64,000 nt of DNA, taken from positions 1-64,000 of the forward strand of contig CAJTLY010000009.1 of the NCBI GenBank assembly GCA_910577095.1, read 5' to 3'. Every line of letters starts with the position of its first letter. Positions within the stretch are counted from its first letter, which is position 1. This DNA comes from an uncultured Alphaproteobacteria bacterium. Lineage in GTDB: Bacteria; Pseudomonadota; Alphaproteobacteria; RF32; CAG-239. Shown here one piece after another: positions 8,494 through 17,923 of this stretch. A program made the position numbers and the translations under genes. The notes under the pieces are model-generated. The model made no database searches. It worked only from the letters and a program-made list of their open reading frames with translations, and had not been told where the DNA came from.

Positions 8494-9582
8494 ATGAAAA
8501 ACACTGTACTAAAATTATTGGTCGCCTCCGCGGTTGTCCTTACTTCGTCATGTGCCGGTTCCGACGGATGGTTTCCTTCTCTTGTGGGCAGCGATTCGCA
8601 GGAAGACACCCGCACCAACGGCAACATCGTTGTCCGCAGCGGCTCATACGAAGACGCCCACGGCGCCAACACCGGAACTTTTGTCGGGCAAAAAATCATT
8701 GCCTTTCGTCAGGAACTCGAACAAATTAAAGTTTCGCATCAGATCAACCGTGAAGAGTTGAAAAGAATTCAAAAAAATATTGCAGCTAATTCCACTCAAT
8801 ATAACAAAACCGTCGGCAGCATAGAAACCAAACTGCAAATCGGCACCACTCCGGGCAACCCCAACCTTTACAATATGTTGCAACAGGCACAAAACAACGT
8901 GCAGACGATGTCGCTCAATGCCAACGCCCTCGACAACCTGTCGGTAAAAGTGGGTAACGACGCCACCTCCACCGTTTATTTGATCGATTCCGTCCGCGCC
9001 GCTTTCCATATCTCGGGTGCGGTTGACGAAGACCATCGCCAGTTGCGGATACTGCAAAACGAAGCCGAACAGCTTTCGGTCACCATCAACAGTCTCAATA
9101 ATCAGGTAATCGACGATTCCGCCCGCCAACAGCAGTACCTGGCTTCGGCTCAAAGCCAACTCAGCCGTTTGAACGCCGCCATCCGCACCGGCAGCTTTAA
9201 AAACGCGCCGGCTCCGGTCTACAATCGTCCGGCCCTGTTCGGCAAACCGGCACCTTCACGGGCAGTGGTCGCCCCGGCAGCCGCACAGCCTGCTGCAGTG
9301 ACGAATGCCAAACCGCTGTTCGTGGCCAAATTCAAAAAAGACAATGTCAGTTACAAAGAGGGTCTGAGCACCGCGGTAAAAGCGACCCTAAAACGCAAAA
9401 GCGGCGCCGTTTTTGACGTTGTCGCCGTCTCTGCACCGGCTTTGCAGTCAAAAGCCCGGCAGCATGCGGAAAAAATCTTTGCCGAAATCACCGCTATGGG
9501 CGTCACCCCGGCAAATGTCAATTTAAGCGCCAAAACCGACGCCAAAACCGACAGCGCCGAAGTTTGGATTTTTGTAAAATAA
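8494..9582 (+). CDS. Uncharacterised lipoprotein with coiled coil
   Basis: This 362-residue protein starts with a lipoprotein signal (LTSSC, lipidated Cys20) and a Ser/Gly-rich tether. A helical region at about 70-230 (EELKRIQKNI, EAEQLSVTINSLNNQ) predicts a coiled coil, followed by an Ala/Pro-rich linker (about 235-275) and a compact alpha/beta C-terminal domain ending in EVWIFVK. I do not recognise a specific family. The C-terminal domain (residues 277-362) has helix-strand alternation like OmpA- or SPOR-type peptidoglycan-binding folds, but no diagnostic motif is visible. It is a single gene between terminators, presumably anchored in the outer membrane and reaching the cell wall. The function is unknown. 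Confidence 0.7.
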   Translation: MKNTVLKLLVASAVVLTSSCAGSDGWFPSLVGSDSQEDTRTNGNIVVRSGSYEDAHGANTGTFVGQKIIAFRQELEQIKVSHQINREELKRIQKNIAANSTQYNKTVGSIETKLQIGTTPGNPNLYNMLQQAQNNVQTMSLNANALDNLSVKVGNDATSTVYLIDSVRAAFHISGAVDEDHRQLRILQNEAEQLSVTINSLNNQVIDDSARQQQYLASAQSQLSRLNAAIRTGSFKNAPAPVYNRPALFGKPAPSRAVVAPAAAQPAAVTNAKPLFVAKFKKDNVSYKEGLSTAVKATLKRKSGAVFDVVAVSAPALQSKARQHAEKIFAEITAMGVTPANVNLSAKTDAKTDSAEVWIFVK

Positions 9583-9600
9583 TCAATTGCCTTTAATCAT

Positions 9601-9627
9601 AAAAACCCCGGAAACCCGGGGTTTTTA
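9601..9627. terminator. Bidirectional terminator between the lipoprotein gene and rodA
   Basis: AAAAA-CCCCGG...CCGGGG-TTTTT is symmetric and serves convergent transcripts: the lipoprotein gene from the left and the mre/rod operon from the right. Confidence 0.85.
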
Positions 9628-9655
9628 TTTTACCGTAAGTCTTTCTGCCGCCCGG

Positions 9656-10795
9656 CTATTCCTTGCCGAGGTTGGTTTCGCGGTTAATATAAACCGCCAT
9701 GATAATGCCGAAACTGGCCGTTACCGATAAAATAACCGTTCCGCCGTAAGAAATCAGCGGCAACGGCACCCCGACCACCGGCAACAACCCCAGCACCATC
9801 GCAATATTGATAAACACATATAAAAAATAGTTGGTGGCTAAACCGATAATCAGCAACTTGCCGAAATAACTGGTGGTTTTCAGCGCAAAGGAATAACTGT
9901 AAGCCAAAATCGCCATATTGACCAGCACCACCAAAATCCCGCCGATCAGACCAAACTCTTCCGACAACATCGTAAAAATAAAATCGGTATGCTTTTCGGG
10001 CAAAAAGTTGAGATGACTTTGGGTTCCCTTCAAAAAACCCTTGCCGAAAACACCGCCCGATCCCAACGCAATTTTAGACTGCATGATATGATAACCGGCT
10101 CCCAGCGGATCGCGCTCCGGGTCAAGAAAAGTCAAAACCCGCTGCCGCTGATAATCGTGCAAAAAATGCCATCCGACCGGCATCAAAACCGCGGCCATAC
10201 CGGCCAAGGCAACAAATTTCCACACCTGAACACCGACCACAAACAAAATGACGCCGGTGGTAAAAATAATCATCAGAGCGGTTCCCAAATCAGGCTGGGC
10301 CATAATCAGCAAGGCCGGTACCATCGCCATCAACAGCGGCGGAGCAATGCCGCGAATCGTTTCAATACTTTGCAGGGTGGTGGTGTGAAAATATTTGGCC
10401 AACGCCATTACCAGAGCAATTTTCATCAGTTCCGAAGGTTGAAGCTTAATAAACTTGAGATCGATCCAACGGGTTGCCCCCATTCCGGTATAACCGGCCG
10501 CTTCCACCACAATCAGCAAAACCAAAACCGCAAAATAAAACGGATAAGTCCACCGCAGATAAACCTTAATGTCAATCATCGCGGCAACAAACATCACTGC
10601 AAAGCCCATTGCAAACCGCAAGGCATGATTAACCGCCCAGCCTCCCCAACTGCCGTTGGCCGCCGAATACAGCATCATAACCCCGGTTGCCGCCAACAGC
10701 GAAATCAACAGAAAGTAAGGCACATTGAGATTATACAGTTTTTCGCGAAAACTGAGGTTTGGATTATGCAGTCCCAGTTTATACGGTTTATACAT
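9656..10795 (-). CDS. rodA: Rod-shape glycosyltransferase RodA (SEDS family)
   Basis: A 379-residue polytopic protein that polymerises lipid II for lateral wall growth together with PBP2. About ten hydrophobic segments are visible. The SEDS signature LPEKHTDFIFTMLSEEFG, with the conserved Asp, is in the periplasmic loop at about residues 267-284, and the C-terminal SYGGTVILSVTASFGI is characteristic of RodA/FtsW. It is the last gene of mreC-mreD-mrdA-rodA, 3 bases after the mrdA stop. Its partner gene being adjacent supports RodA rather than FtsW. Confidence 0.96.
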   Translation of the reverse strand: MYKPYKLGLHNPNLSFREKLYNLNVPYFLLISLLAATGVMMLYSAANGSWGGWAVNHALRFAMGFAVMFVAAMIDIKVYLRWTYPFYFAVLVLLIVVEAAGYTGMGATRWIDLKFIKLQPSELMKIALVMALAKYFHTTTLQSIETIRGIAPPLLMAMVPALLIMAQPDLGTALMIIFTTGVILFVVGVQVWKFVALAGMAAVLMPVGWHFLHDYQRQRVLTFLDPERDPLGAGYHIMQSKIALGSGGVFGKGFLKGTQSHLNFLPEKHTDFIFTMLSEEFGLIGGILVVLVNMAILAYSYSFALKTTSYFGKLLIIGLATNYFLYVFINIAMVLGLLPVVGVPLPLISYGGTVILSVTASFGIIMAVYINRETNLGKE

Positions 10796-10798
10796 ATT

Positions 10799-12619
10799 CT
10801 ATTTTCCTTCCTCATCGAGCTTCAGGGCTTCCAGCAGCAGTTTGCTGCCGATCGGGGCTGCTACCGTTGAACCGCCGCCGCCGTGTTCAACCAGAACCGC
10901 CACCGCATATTTGGGATTGTCCTGCGGCGCATAACCGACAAACAGCGCATGATTGCGGTATTTCCACGGCAAGTCTTCCTGTTTGACAATGCCGCTCTGA
11001 CGTTCTTTCATGCTGATTCGCCGCACCTGGGTTGTTCCGGTTTTGCCGCACATCCTTTTGCCGTTATAATTAAACTGCGAGGCAAAAGCGGTGCCGCCCG
11101 GGCGGTTCACCACCGCACACATTCCTTCTTTGACAATTTCGAGATAGTTTTTGTTGACCGCTATGCGTCGTATGTTTTTCAACTGTTCGGCATTCGGTTT
11201 TACAAAAGTCGGACGGATTTCCCTGCCGCCGTTGACAAGGCGTGCCGTCATCACCGCCAATTGCAGCGGCGTCGTCAAAATATAGCCCTGTCCGATGCCG
11301 GCAATCAGGGTTTCGCCGGTCTGCCACGGCTCGCCGAAACGTTCCAGCCGCCATTTTTTATCAGGAATCAATCCGCTTTTTTCGCCGCCGGCTTCAATGC
11401 CGGTCGGCAAACCGAGACCGAATCGCCGTGCCATTGCGGCAATTTTTTCAATTCCCAATTTTTGCGCCACGTCATAAAAGAAAATATCGCATGAATGCTG
11501 CAATGCTTCAACGACGTTCAGCGCCCCGTGTCCGCTTTTTTTCCAACAATGAAACAAATGGTTGCCGAGCTGGGTTTTACCCGAACAAAAAACCTTGCTG
11601 TCCTTAGTGATAATTCCCGCTTCCAGGGCTGCCAGCGCCACCACCATTTTAAATGTGGAACCCGGCGAATACAATCCCGCAACCGCTTTATTCATCAGCG
11701 GACTTTTTTCGTCATTGAGCAGGGTACGGAAAAAATCGCCGCCGACACCTTGTGCAAAATCGTTGGAATCATAAGAAGGCGTTGACACAAAAGCCAGAAT
11801 TTCCCCACTGTTGACGTCCATCAAAACCGCAGCACCGCTTTCTTCGCCGTACAGTTCATAAGCTTTTTGCTGAAGCCGGGTATCAATGCTCAGTTGCAGA
11901 TTTTCACCGGCGGTTCCGTCAACCCGCTCAATTTCCTTCATCACTCGTCCAAGCGCATTGACTTCCAGTTTGAGGTTGCCGCCGGCGCCGCGCAATTTTT
12001 TTTCAAATTGCTTTTCAATTCCGTCTTTCCCGATCTTAAAACCGGGAATTCCAAGCAGCGGGTCATTATCCTTTTTCATATCGTTTTCGGAAACCGACGA
12101 AACGTATCCGAGCACATGCGCCGTCTGCCGTCCGAAAGGATAATAACGGCTCAGGCCGTCGTCAATAATAATGCCCGGCATTTCCGGAGAGGCCAGCAAA
12201 ACTTTGCTGACATCGTCCCAACTCAATCCGTCCTTGATTTTGATCGGCACAAAACGACGATATTTTTTCAGGTCTTTCTTAATTCGTTCTTCTTCGGTTT
12301 CGCTCAACGGCATGATCTTTTTAAACCGGTCAAGCGTTTCCTGAACGCTGGCGGTTTGTTCGGCCACAATCATGGCCTGAAAGTTCTGACGGTTGCCGGC
12401 CAGCACTTTCTGATGACGGTCAACAATCACGCCCCGCGGCGGAATCAACAGCCGGGTCGAAATGCGGTTTTCGTCCGCCATCGTGCTGAACTGGTCGGCC
12501 TGATAAACCTGAAGATAGTATAAACGCGCAATAATCAGCAACAACAGCACAAACTGGATCAGTACCCACACCAGGGTACGACCGATTAAAACTTTTCCTT
12601 TGTCATTGTCACGGTTCAT
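10799..12619 (-). CDS. mrdA: Penicillin-binding protein 2 (elongasome transpeptidase)
   Basis: This 606-residue class B PBP crosslinks new peptidoglycan during elongation. It has one N-terminal transmembrane helix (about residues 9-29), the pedestal dimerisation domain with the IPPRGVIVDRH segment, and the transpeptidase domain. The active-site motifs are SxxK as SPGSTFKM (Ser about 316), SxN-type SCD, and KTGT. IGQGYILTTPLQLA is the usual segment before the third motif. Its start shares one base with the mreD stop, so translation is coupled. Confidence 0.96.
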   Translation of the reverse strand: MNRDNDKGKVLIGRTLVWVLIQFVLLLLIIARLYYLQVYQADQFSTMADENRISTRLLIPPRGVIVDRHQKVLAGNRQNFQAMIVAEQTASVQETLDRFKKIMPLSETEEERIKKDLKKYRRFVPIKIKDGLSWDDVSKVLLASPEMPGIIIDDGLSRYYPFGRQTAHVLGYVSSVSENDMKKDNDPLLGIPGFKIGKDGIEKQFEKKLRGAGGNLKLEVNALGRVMKEIERVDGTAGENLQLSIDTRLQQKAYELYGEESGAAVLMDVNSGEILAFVSTPSYDSNDFAQGVGGDFFRTLLNDEKSPLMNKAVAGLYSPGSTFKMVVALAALEAGIITKDSKVFCSGKTQLGNHLFHCWKKSGHGALNVVEALQHSCDIFFYDVAQKLGIEKIAAMARRFGLGLPTGIEAGGEKSGLIPDKKWRLERFGEPWQTGETLIAGIGQGYILTTPLQLAVMTARLVNGGREIRPTFVKPNAEQLKNIRRIAVNKNYLEIVKEGMCAVVNRPGGTAFASQFNYNGKRMCGKTGTTQVRRISMKERQSGIVKQEDLPWKYRNHALFVGYAPQDNPKYAVAVLVEHGGGGSTVAAPIGSKLLLEALKLDEEGK

Positions 12620-13137
12620 TATTGGTCGTCCTGCAAAAAGTTGTTCAGCACCAAGGCATTAAAACCGCCGATCACCGGATAAAAAGCCAGACTGGTCAAA
12701 TAGGTGAAAAAAAGCAGCGACAACGGCAGAAACTGCTGATAATAAATTGACAGCACCAACCAGCGCGTCAACAGACAAACCGGCAGCAGCGCCGCCGCGC
12801 CGATCCACAGCACCACAAAAATTTTACCGTTTAAATATTTAACCAAATTAGTTACCAGCAGATACATCACCAGCATTGCGGCAAGCCCGGAACCAAACGG
12901 CGCCGCCGAAACCGTGTCCGCAGCCATGCCGAGAAGAAACACCGACAAAAGATTGAACAGGTCGGGACGATATATCAGCCAAAAATAGACGCACATTAAA
13001 CCGACTGCCGGTCGGGCGTTACCGGCAATTTCAGACTTCAACGGCATAAAGGAAAACAAAACCAGTACCGCCGACACCAACAGCGGCAGGCTGCGGCAAA
13101 ACCGGTTGACGGCAATTTCCCGCCATTCTTCTTTCAT
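12619..13137 (-). CDS. mreD: Rod shape-determining protein MreD
   Basis: A 172-residue integral membrane protein with about five hydrophobic segments, matching the short MreD family, which links MreC to the cytoplasmic elongasome. Sequence conservation in this family is low, so the assignment leans on size, topology and position: it overlaps mreC by 4 bases and mrdA by 1 base. Confidence 0.88.
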   Translation of the reverse strand: MKEEWREIAVNRFCRSLPLLVSAVLVLFSFMPLKSEIAGNARPAVGLMCVYFWLIYRPDLFNLLSVFLLGMAADTVSAAPFGSGLAAMLVMYLLVTNLVKYLNGKIFVVLWIGAAALLPVCLLTRWLVLSIYYQQFLPLSLLFFTYLTSLAFYPVIGGFNALVLNNFLQDDQ

Positions 13138-14006
13138 TGTGCGATATCTCCCCCGGCAAACTCATCCGCCGGATCGGGCAGTTTATAATCAACAATCTGC
13201 ACATATTCCAAACGGTTCAGATTGTCAAACGGCCGCACTCTCACCCCGTCCTTATCGATCGAAATTACTTCTCCTACCGGCAGCCCGGAAGGAAACACGC
13301 CGCCGATTCCCGAAGTGACAATACGGTCTCCGATTTCAATCCCGGCATCAATCGGAATAAAAATCATTTTCGGCAGCGGATCGTTTTCGCCCGACAACAC
13401 GCCGCGCACCCGGCTCTTTTCGGCCATTACCGGAATTTTTGAGTTAATGTCGTTAATCAGAAAAATCTTGGCATAATTGCGCCCGCTCAACTCCACCCGG
13501 CCGATTACGCCCTTGTCGCTGATAACCACCTGCCCTTTGCGCACATTCGGGCTGCCGCCGGTATAGACCGTCAGGGCATGGGCAAAGGCGTTTCCTTCTT
13601 CGGCAACCACTTTGGCGGTGATAAACGACGCTTCCGGAGGCACGGTATAATTAAGCATCCGCGCCAGCAGACGGTTTTCAATCTCCAGCGCGCGACTTTT
13701 GGCGTTGGCAATCGTCAAACGGCGGTTTTCTTCGCGTAAGGCGCGGTTTTCCATATCAATTTTGCGAAGACTGCGCAAATATTCATACCCCTTGACCAAA
13801 GCCGTTGCCGGCATCACCAGCACATCCACCGCCGAAGAGACAATTTCGTTGGCGGTGGTGGAGGTTTTCTCAATCAGTATGTTTTCGCTTTTATTAAGCA
13901 GCATAAACACAAAAGCAACCATAAAAGCCAAAACAATCGCGAACTTCTTGATCGTACCGCGAATCTGGCTGAACTGCAGAAAAATTTCCCGGCGTCTTTT
14001 AACCAA
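13134..14006 (-). CDS. mreC: Rod shape-determining protein MreC
   Basis: A 290-residue periplasmic scaffold of the elongasome. It has a basic cytoplasmic tail, one membrane helix (about 23-38), a coiled coil (about 70-110, RKIDMENRALREENRRL) and the beta-rich MreC core with KGQVVISDKGVIGRV and the SGIGGVFPSGLPVGEV segment. It is first in the operon. mreB, which often precedes it, is absent here: a terminator and an SPFH gene lie upstream. Confidence 0.95.
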   Translation of the reverse strand: MVKRRREIFLQFSQIRGTIKKFAIVLAFMVAFVFMLLNKSENILIEKTSTTANEIVSSAVDVLVMPATALVKGYEYLRSLRKIDMENRALREENRRLTIANAKSRALEIENRLLARMLNYTVPPEASFITAKVVAEEGNAFAHALTVYTGGSPNVRKGQVVISDKGVIGRVELSGRNYAKIFLINDINSKIPVMAEKSRVRGVLSGENDPLPKMIFIPIDAGIEIGDRIVTSGIGGVFPSGLPVGEVISIDKDGVRVRPFDNLNRLEYVQIVDYKLPDPADEFAGGDIAQ

Positions 14007-14181
14007 ATCCCTATCCTGAAAAAAAGCTTAAAAAATTAAGTCATTAACTAGCATATAAAAAAAATTATGGCAAATAAAATATCATTTCGGCCTCGGGTTC
14101 GTCAACAGCTTTCGTCCGCCTCTCTTTTTACGGATCACGCCCTCCGTAAAAACCGATTTGCTGTTTTTGCTGCTGCCGCAC

Positions 14182-14214
14182 AAAAAGAAAGCTCCGCTGC
14201 GGGAGCGGAGCTTT
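14182..14214 (-). terminator. Terminator of the SPFH-protein gene
   Basis: On the minus strand an 11-bp perfect stem (AAAGCTCCGCT/AGCGGAGCTTT, 5-base loop) is followed by CTTTTT. It separates the prohibitin-like gene from the mre/rod operon. Confidence 0.85.
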
Positions 14215-14256
14215 CTCAATCCATATGTACCGTCATTGACAAGTACACCTGACGGC

Positions 14257-15078
14257 TTACTTGCCGAGGTTGATCATCGGCACGGAATTGCCCAGCATAT
14301 ACTGCGGCAACTTACCATCCCACTTCTGAACAGCCTCATACTCGGTAAGACCCTTGTTCTTGGCCAACGCCTGAGACTTGATCTCCATGGCTTCGGCCTC
14401 GGCCTTTGCAGAAATAACCTTCTGGTCGGCTTCCTCCCTGATACGCTTCGTGTTGTTGACTGCCTCCTGAGCTTTCTGCTCGGCAATCACCTTATCTTCG
14501 ATCGCACCTTCGAACTTGTCCGAATAGTCGATGTTGATAAACTGGAACGTAATGTTCTGGAAGAAACGCTTGTCCAGACGGTCCTGCAAACCGGCAATGA
14601 CATCGACACGGGCTTTGTCTCGATTAGAGACCAGATCCTGCGCCTGCCATTTGCCGACCACGTCTTTCAGCACGTCGTTGAGCACCGGAATCAGCTTTTT
14701 GCCCTCATAATCCATACCGACCGTTTCATAAAGGATATGAACGTTCTCGGAATTAAGATCATAGGTAAAAGTGTATTCCAACTCGGCGGTCTGCACGTCG
14801 GACGTGTAGGTGGCCGTCTTTTCGGTCATTTTCCGGGTGCGGACGTCCATCTCGACCATCGAGGAAACGAACGGCCACTTGAACCCGACACCGTTGACAT
14901 ACGACTTCTGATCCACCTTTCCCAAGGTAACCAGCACGCCGCGGTAGCCCGGGCTGATCGAGTAGAAACCCGAGAAGATGAAGATGAGAACAACAATGGC
15001 GCCGAGCACACCGCCGACCCATTTCATGATCTTTTTTACAGTCCAGTCATTCTGTTCGCGATTTTCGTATCCGTACAT
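14257..15078 (-). CDS. SPFH/prohibitin-family membrane protein
   Basis: This 273-residue protein has a cytoplasmic N-terminus, one transmembrane helix (about residues 18-42), the SPFH/Band 7 domain starting ISPGYRGVLVTLGKV, and a charged Ala/Glu/Lys-rich coiled coil (about 195-245) ending near the C-terminus. Prohibitins form large ring assemblies in the membrane and modulate proteases such as FtsH. It is not paired with a second subunit, so it is not a clear HflK/HflC pair. It is a single-gene unit with its own terminator. The specific partner is unknown. Confidence 0.85.
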   Translation of the reverse strand: MYGYENREQNDWTVKKIMKWVGGVLGAIVVLIFIFSGFYSISPGYRGVLVTLGKVDQKSYVNGVGFKWPFVSSMVEMDVRTRKMTEKTATYTSDVQTAELEYTFTYDLNSENVHILYETVGMDYEGKKLIPVLNDVLKDVVGKWQAQDLVSNRDKARVDVIAGLQDRLDKRFFQNITFQFINIDYSDKFEGAIEDKVIAEQKAQEAVNNTKRIREEADQKVISAKAEAEAMEIKSQALAKNKGLTEYEAVQKWDGKLPQYMLGNSVPMINLGK

Positions 15079-15472
15079 AATACATGAAGTTTAATAAACA
15101 AAACCTTTCCTTAAAAAATTTTCCCGTATTTTAAATGGTTTTTCCCGATCCCTAAACGTATCGTTTAAACTGCATGGCAGTGGGCGGTCATTGCGATTGA
15201 CTCTTTCATCAGGTATTCCAAGTAATCAAAATTTGTCTAAACAAAAATCAACTTACGGTTCGTTCTTCTAATTCCTAGTTTTGTTTGGTTAATTGTTACT
15301 AAAATAATTGTTATCGCTTTTAAACGTACATTATTTTTCGACAAAAATCAAGCTCAAAAAACAACTGTTTGCCATTATTTTTTCTATAGCAAAATAATGT
15401 ACCTTTTTTTGCTATAGCGGAAATACCGCAGCATCCCTTGATTTGTAATACTTTGGAAGCGAAACAAACGAC
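15079..15472. other. Intergenic region upstream of the SPFH gene
   Basis: About 395 A+T-rich bases without a convincing gene. It should hold the minus-strand promoter of the SPFH gene. The only marked structure is the inverted repeat at 15384-15417. I see no tRNA, riboswitch or known small RNA signature. Confidence 0.5.
15384..15417. repeat. 11-bp inverted repeat
   Basis: CTATAGCAAAA and its exact complement TTTTGCTATAG are separated by 12 bases. No T-tract follows on either strand, so it is not an obvious terminator. Confidence 0.6.
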
Positions 15473-15505
15473 AAAAAAGAGGTGCCGTACCGGCCCCTCT
15501 TTTTT
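15473..15505 (-). terminator. Terminator of htpG (bidirectional sequence)
   Basis: AAAAAAGAGG-t-GCCG-tac-CGGC-cc-CTCTTTTTT forms a long stem with a T-tract on the minus strand, 24 bases past the htpG stop. Confidence 0.75.
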
Positions 15506-15528
15506 ATACAATCGCATTCTGAAGGCGG

Positions 15529-17367
15529 TTAAAAACTCTTCAAAATATACTCGCTGATCCGTGCCGCATAAAAAGACGGATCGGAAATCGGCTCGCCTTC
15601 GGCAATTTTGGCCTGATCCAGCAACACCCGGGCAACTTCTTCAACTTTCGGTTTCAACGCCTCGTCGCCCATCGCTTCGCTCAGTTTGACAATCAACGGA
15701 TGATACGGATTGACTTCCAGTATCCGCGTTGACGCAAAGGCCGTTTGTTGCTGGTGATTGCGCATCAGCCGTTCCAAATGGATACTCATCTGGCCGTTTT
15801 CCACCGTCAGGCTGACCGGACTTGCGGTCAGTTTTTCGGTAACCGCTACCTTGCCGACTTCGTCTTTGAACATTTCCGTCATCAGGGCAGTCAGCTTTTC
15901 AAGGCTGCCTTCTTCGGCCCGCGCTTCTTTGCGTTCAAAAGCCAGATCAGCCTCCGCCTGCGAAATATGTTTGACGGCTTTGCCCTTATAGCCGGTCAGC
16001 GTCTGCGTCCAAAATTCGTCAATCGGATCCGTCAGCAGCAAAACTTCGAGTCCTTTTTGCTTAAAAGCTTCCAGTTGCGGATTGTTGGCCAACACCCGAA
16101 CGTCATCGCCGGTAATGTAATAAATTGCCTTCTGATCTTCCGGCATACGGGAAATATACTGATCTAGCGTCGTCAGTTTTTCCGGCTCGCGGGTGGAATT
16201 GAACAACGAAAGCGCCGCCACTTCTTCGCGGTTGGTAAAATCTTCGTAGATTCCTTCTTTAAAAGCGATTCCGAAAGCCTTCCAGAATTTAAGGTAGTCA
16301 TCATAATTTTCCGCCCGTTTCTTCAGTTCTTTCAACAACCGGCTGACAATACCGTGACGGATCTTCGCCACCAGCGCATTCTGTTGCAGCATCTCGCGCG
16401 AAATGTTCAGCGGCAAATCAGAAGAATCGACAATTCCCTTTACAAAACGCAGATAACTCGGCATCAGTTCTTCCACCTTGTCGGAAATGAACACCCGGTT
16501 GACGTACAGCTTTAAGCCCTGTTTGCGATCGGGCTGGAACAGATCGTACGGCTGTGCGGAGGGGATATACAACAACCCTGTATATTCAATGCTTCCCTCC
16601 GCTTTAAAATGCAGCGTCAGCCACGGATCGTCAAAATTATGCGAAAGATGCTGATAAAAGTCTTTGTATTGTTCTTCGGTAATTTCCGCTTTGTTGCGAG
16701 TCCACAGCGCCGACGCGGTGTTAACCGTCTCTTCGCCCGCTTCCCCGAGATTGAGCACGATCGGATAATTGATATGGTCGGAATAGGTGCGGATCAGATG
16801 GCGCAGATAAACGGTATCGGTAAAATTGCGGTCTTCTTCTTTCAAAAACAGTTTGATCTCGGTACCGATGCCGGGCTTCTCCGCCTCAAAGATTTCAAAG
16901 CCGTCAACGCCGTCGGAAACCCAGCGCCAGGCCTGTTCTTCGCCGGCCTTGCGCGTCAGAATCTCTACTTTTTGCGCCACCATGAACGCTGCGTAAAAAC
17001 CAACCCCGAACTGTCCGATCAGCTCCGTGGCAGAGCCGTTTTCTTTCATCGCGGCGACAAAATCGGCGGTTCCCGATTTGGCAATCGTTCCCAAATGATT
17101 AATCAGATCTTCTTTGTTCATGCCGATACCGTTGTCCGCCACCGTCAGCGTATTCTGTTTGTCGTCGGGGGTGATCACGATTTTCAGTTCGCCGTTGCCT
17201 TTGGCAATATCCGGCCGGGTGAGCTGCAAATATTTCAGTTTGTCACAGGCGTCGCTGGCGTTGGAAATCAGTTCGCGCAGAAAAATGTGCTTTTCCGAAT
17301 ATAAAGAATTGATGACAATTCCCAGCATTTTGTTGACTTCCGCCTGAAAATTGATTTTTTCGCTCAT
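15529..17367 (-). CDS. htpG: Molecular chaperone HtpG (Hsp90)
   Basis: A 612-residue bacterial Hsp90, an ATP-driven homodimeric chaperone. The GHKL ATPase motifs are present in the N-terminal domain: LISNASDACDKLK (about 29-41), DNGIGM (about 79-84) and GQFGVGFYAAF (about 116-126). Middle and C-terminal dimerisation domains follow at normal length. GGAGAGA precedes the ATG. It is transcribed alone and is divergent from the ferredoxin gene. Confidence 0.97.
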   Translation of the reverse strand: MSEKINFQAEVNKMLGIVINSLYSEKHIFLRELISNASDACDKLKYLQLTRPDIAKGNGELKIVITPDDKQNTLTVADNGIGMNKEDLINHLGTIAKSGTADFVAAMKENGSATELIGQFGVGFYAAFMVAQKVEILTRKAGEEQAWRWVSDGVDGFEIFEAEKPGIGTEIKLFLKEEDRNFTDTVYLRHLIRTYSDHINYPIVLNLGEAGEETVNTASALWTRNKAEITEEQYKDFYQHLSHNFDDPWLTLHFKAEGSIEYTGLLYIPSAQPYDLFQPDRKQGLKLYVNRVFISDKVEELMPSYLRFVKGIVDSSDLPLNISREMLQQNALVAKIRHGIVSRLLKELKKRAENYDDYLKFWKAFGIAFKEGIYEDFTNREEVAALSLFNSTREPEKLTTLDQYISRMPEDQKAIYYITGDDVRVLANNPQLEAFKQKGLEVLLLTDPIDEFWTQTLTGYKGKAVKHISQAEADLAFERKEARAEEGSLEKLTALMTEMFKDEVGKVAVTEKLTASPVSLTVENGQMSIHLERLMRNHQQQTAFASTRILEVNPYHPLIVKLSEAMGDEALKPKVEEVARVLLDQAKIAEGEPISDPSFYAARISEYILKSF

Positions 17368-17468
17368 AATATCTCTCCGTTGTTAATTTCGTTATTTCTA
17401 TATATGGGTAAAATTTTGCGCTTTCGCAAGCGGTGCCGCCGAAATTTTGCCCCACAGACACTTTTTGC

Positions 17469-17496
17469 TTGATTTTATTGCAAATGTCGCTAGATT
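17469..17496 (+). promoter_or_regulatory. Predicted promoter of the ferredoxin gene
   Basis: TTGATT, a 16-bp spacer and TAGATT, ending 42 bases before the start codon. Confidence 0.4.
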
Positions 17497-17538
17497 GAGG
17501 GCTGAAATATTTTAAGCAAATCTTTAAGGAGACAAACC

Positions 17539-17778
17539 ATGGTTTCTGTCGTTAATGACAATTGTATCAAATGCAAATCCTGTGCCGACGTTTGCCCGGT
17601 TGACGCTTTCCACGAAGGCGACACTCAGCTGGTTGTTGACCCGGATACCTGCATCAGCTGCGGCGTCTGCATTTCCGAATGCCCGCAGGAAGCGATCCAG
17701 ACCGAAGAAGAAGCCGACCCGCATTGGGTTGAATTCAATGCCGAAAAATCCAAAGTCTGGCCGAACGCCAACGAATAA
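17539..17778 (+). CDS. fdxA: 2[4Fe-4S] ferredoxin, FdxA-like
   Basis: A 79-residue low-potential electron carrier. Two cluster motifs are visible: CIKCKSCADVCP (Cys9, 12, 15, 19) and CISCGVCISECP. The first has CxxCxxCxxxCP spacing, as in clostridial 2[4Fe-4S] ferredoxins. Canonical 7-Fe FdxA has a longer gap before the third Cys, so two [4Fe-4S] clusters are expected. The C-terminal tail (WVEFNAEKSKVWPN) is the FdxA-type extension. AAGGAG precedes the ATG. It may feed the ferredoxin-thioredoxin-reductase-like protein at 52942. Confidence 0.92.
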   Translation: MVSVVNDNCIKCKSCADVCPVDAFHEGDTQLVVDPDTCISCGVCISECPQEAIQTEEEADPHWVEFNAEKSKVWPNANE

Positions 17779-17793
17779 ATTTCGCAAAAAAAG

Positions 17794-17822
17794 CCCCGCA
17801 CATCTTGCGGGGTTCTTTTTTT
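17794..17822 (+). terminator. Terminator of the ferredoxin gene
   Basis: CCCCGCA/TGCGGGG with a 5-base loop, then TTC and seven Ts. Confidence 0.85.
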
Positions 17823-17856
17823 ACCGTCAATAATCGCCGCGGTTTTTAGTTTTTTC

Positions 17857-17884
17857 TTGAAATCAATTGAAGTTGTGCTATTGT
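17857..17884 (+). promoter_or_regulatory. Predicted promoter of typA
   Basis: TTGAAA (17857-17862), 16-bp spacer, TATTGT (17879-17884). It would start transcription near 17891, which excludes the upstream TTG at 17867 as the start codon. Confidence 0.45.
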
Positions 17885-17923
17885 GCGCTCAATCCGTTTA
17901 TAATATTAATGAAAGACAATTCG

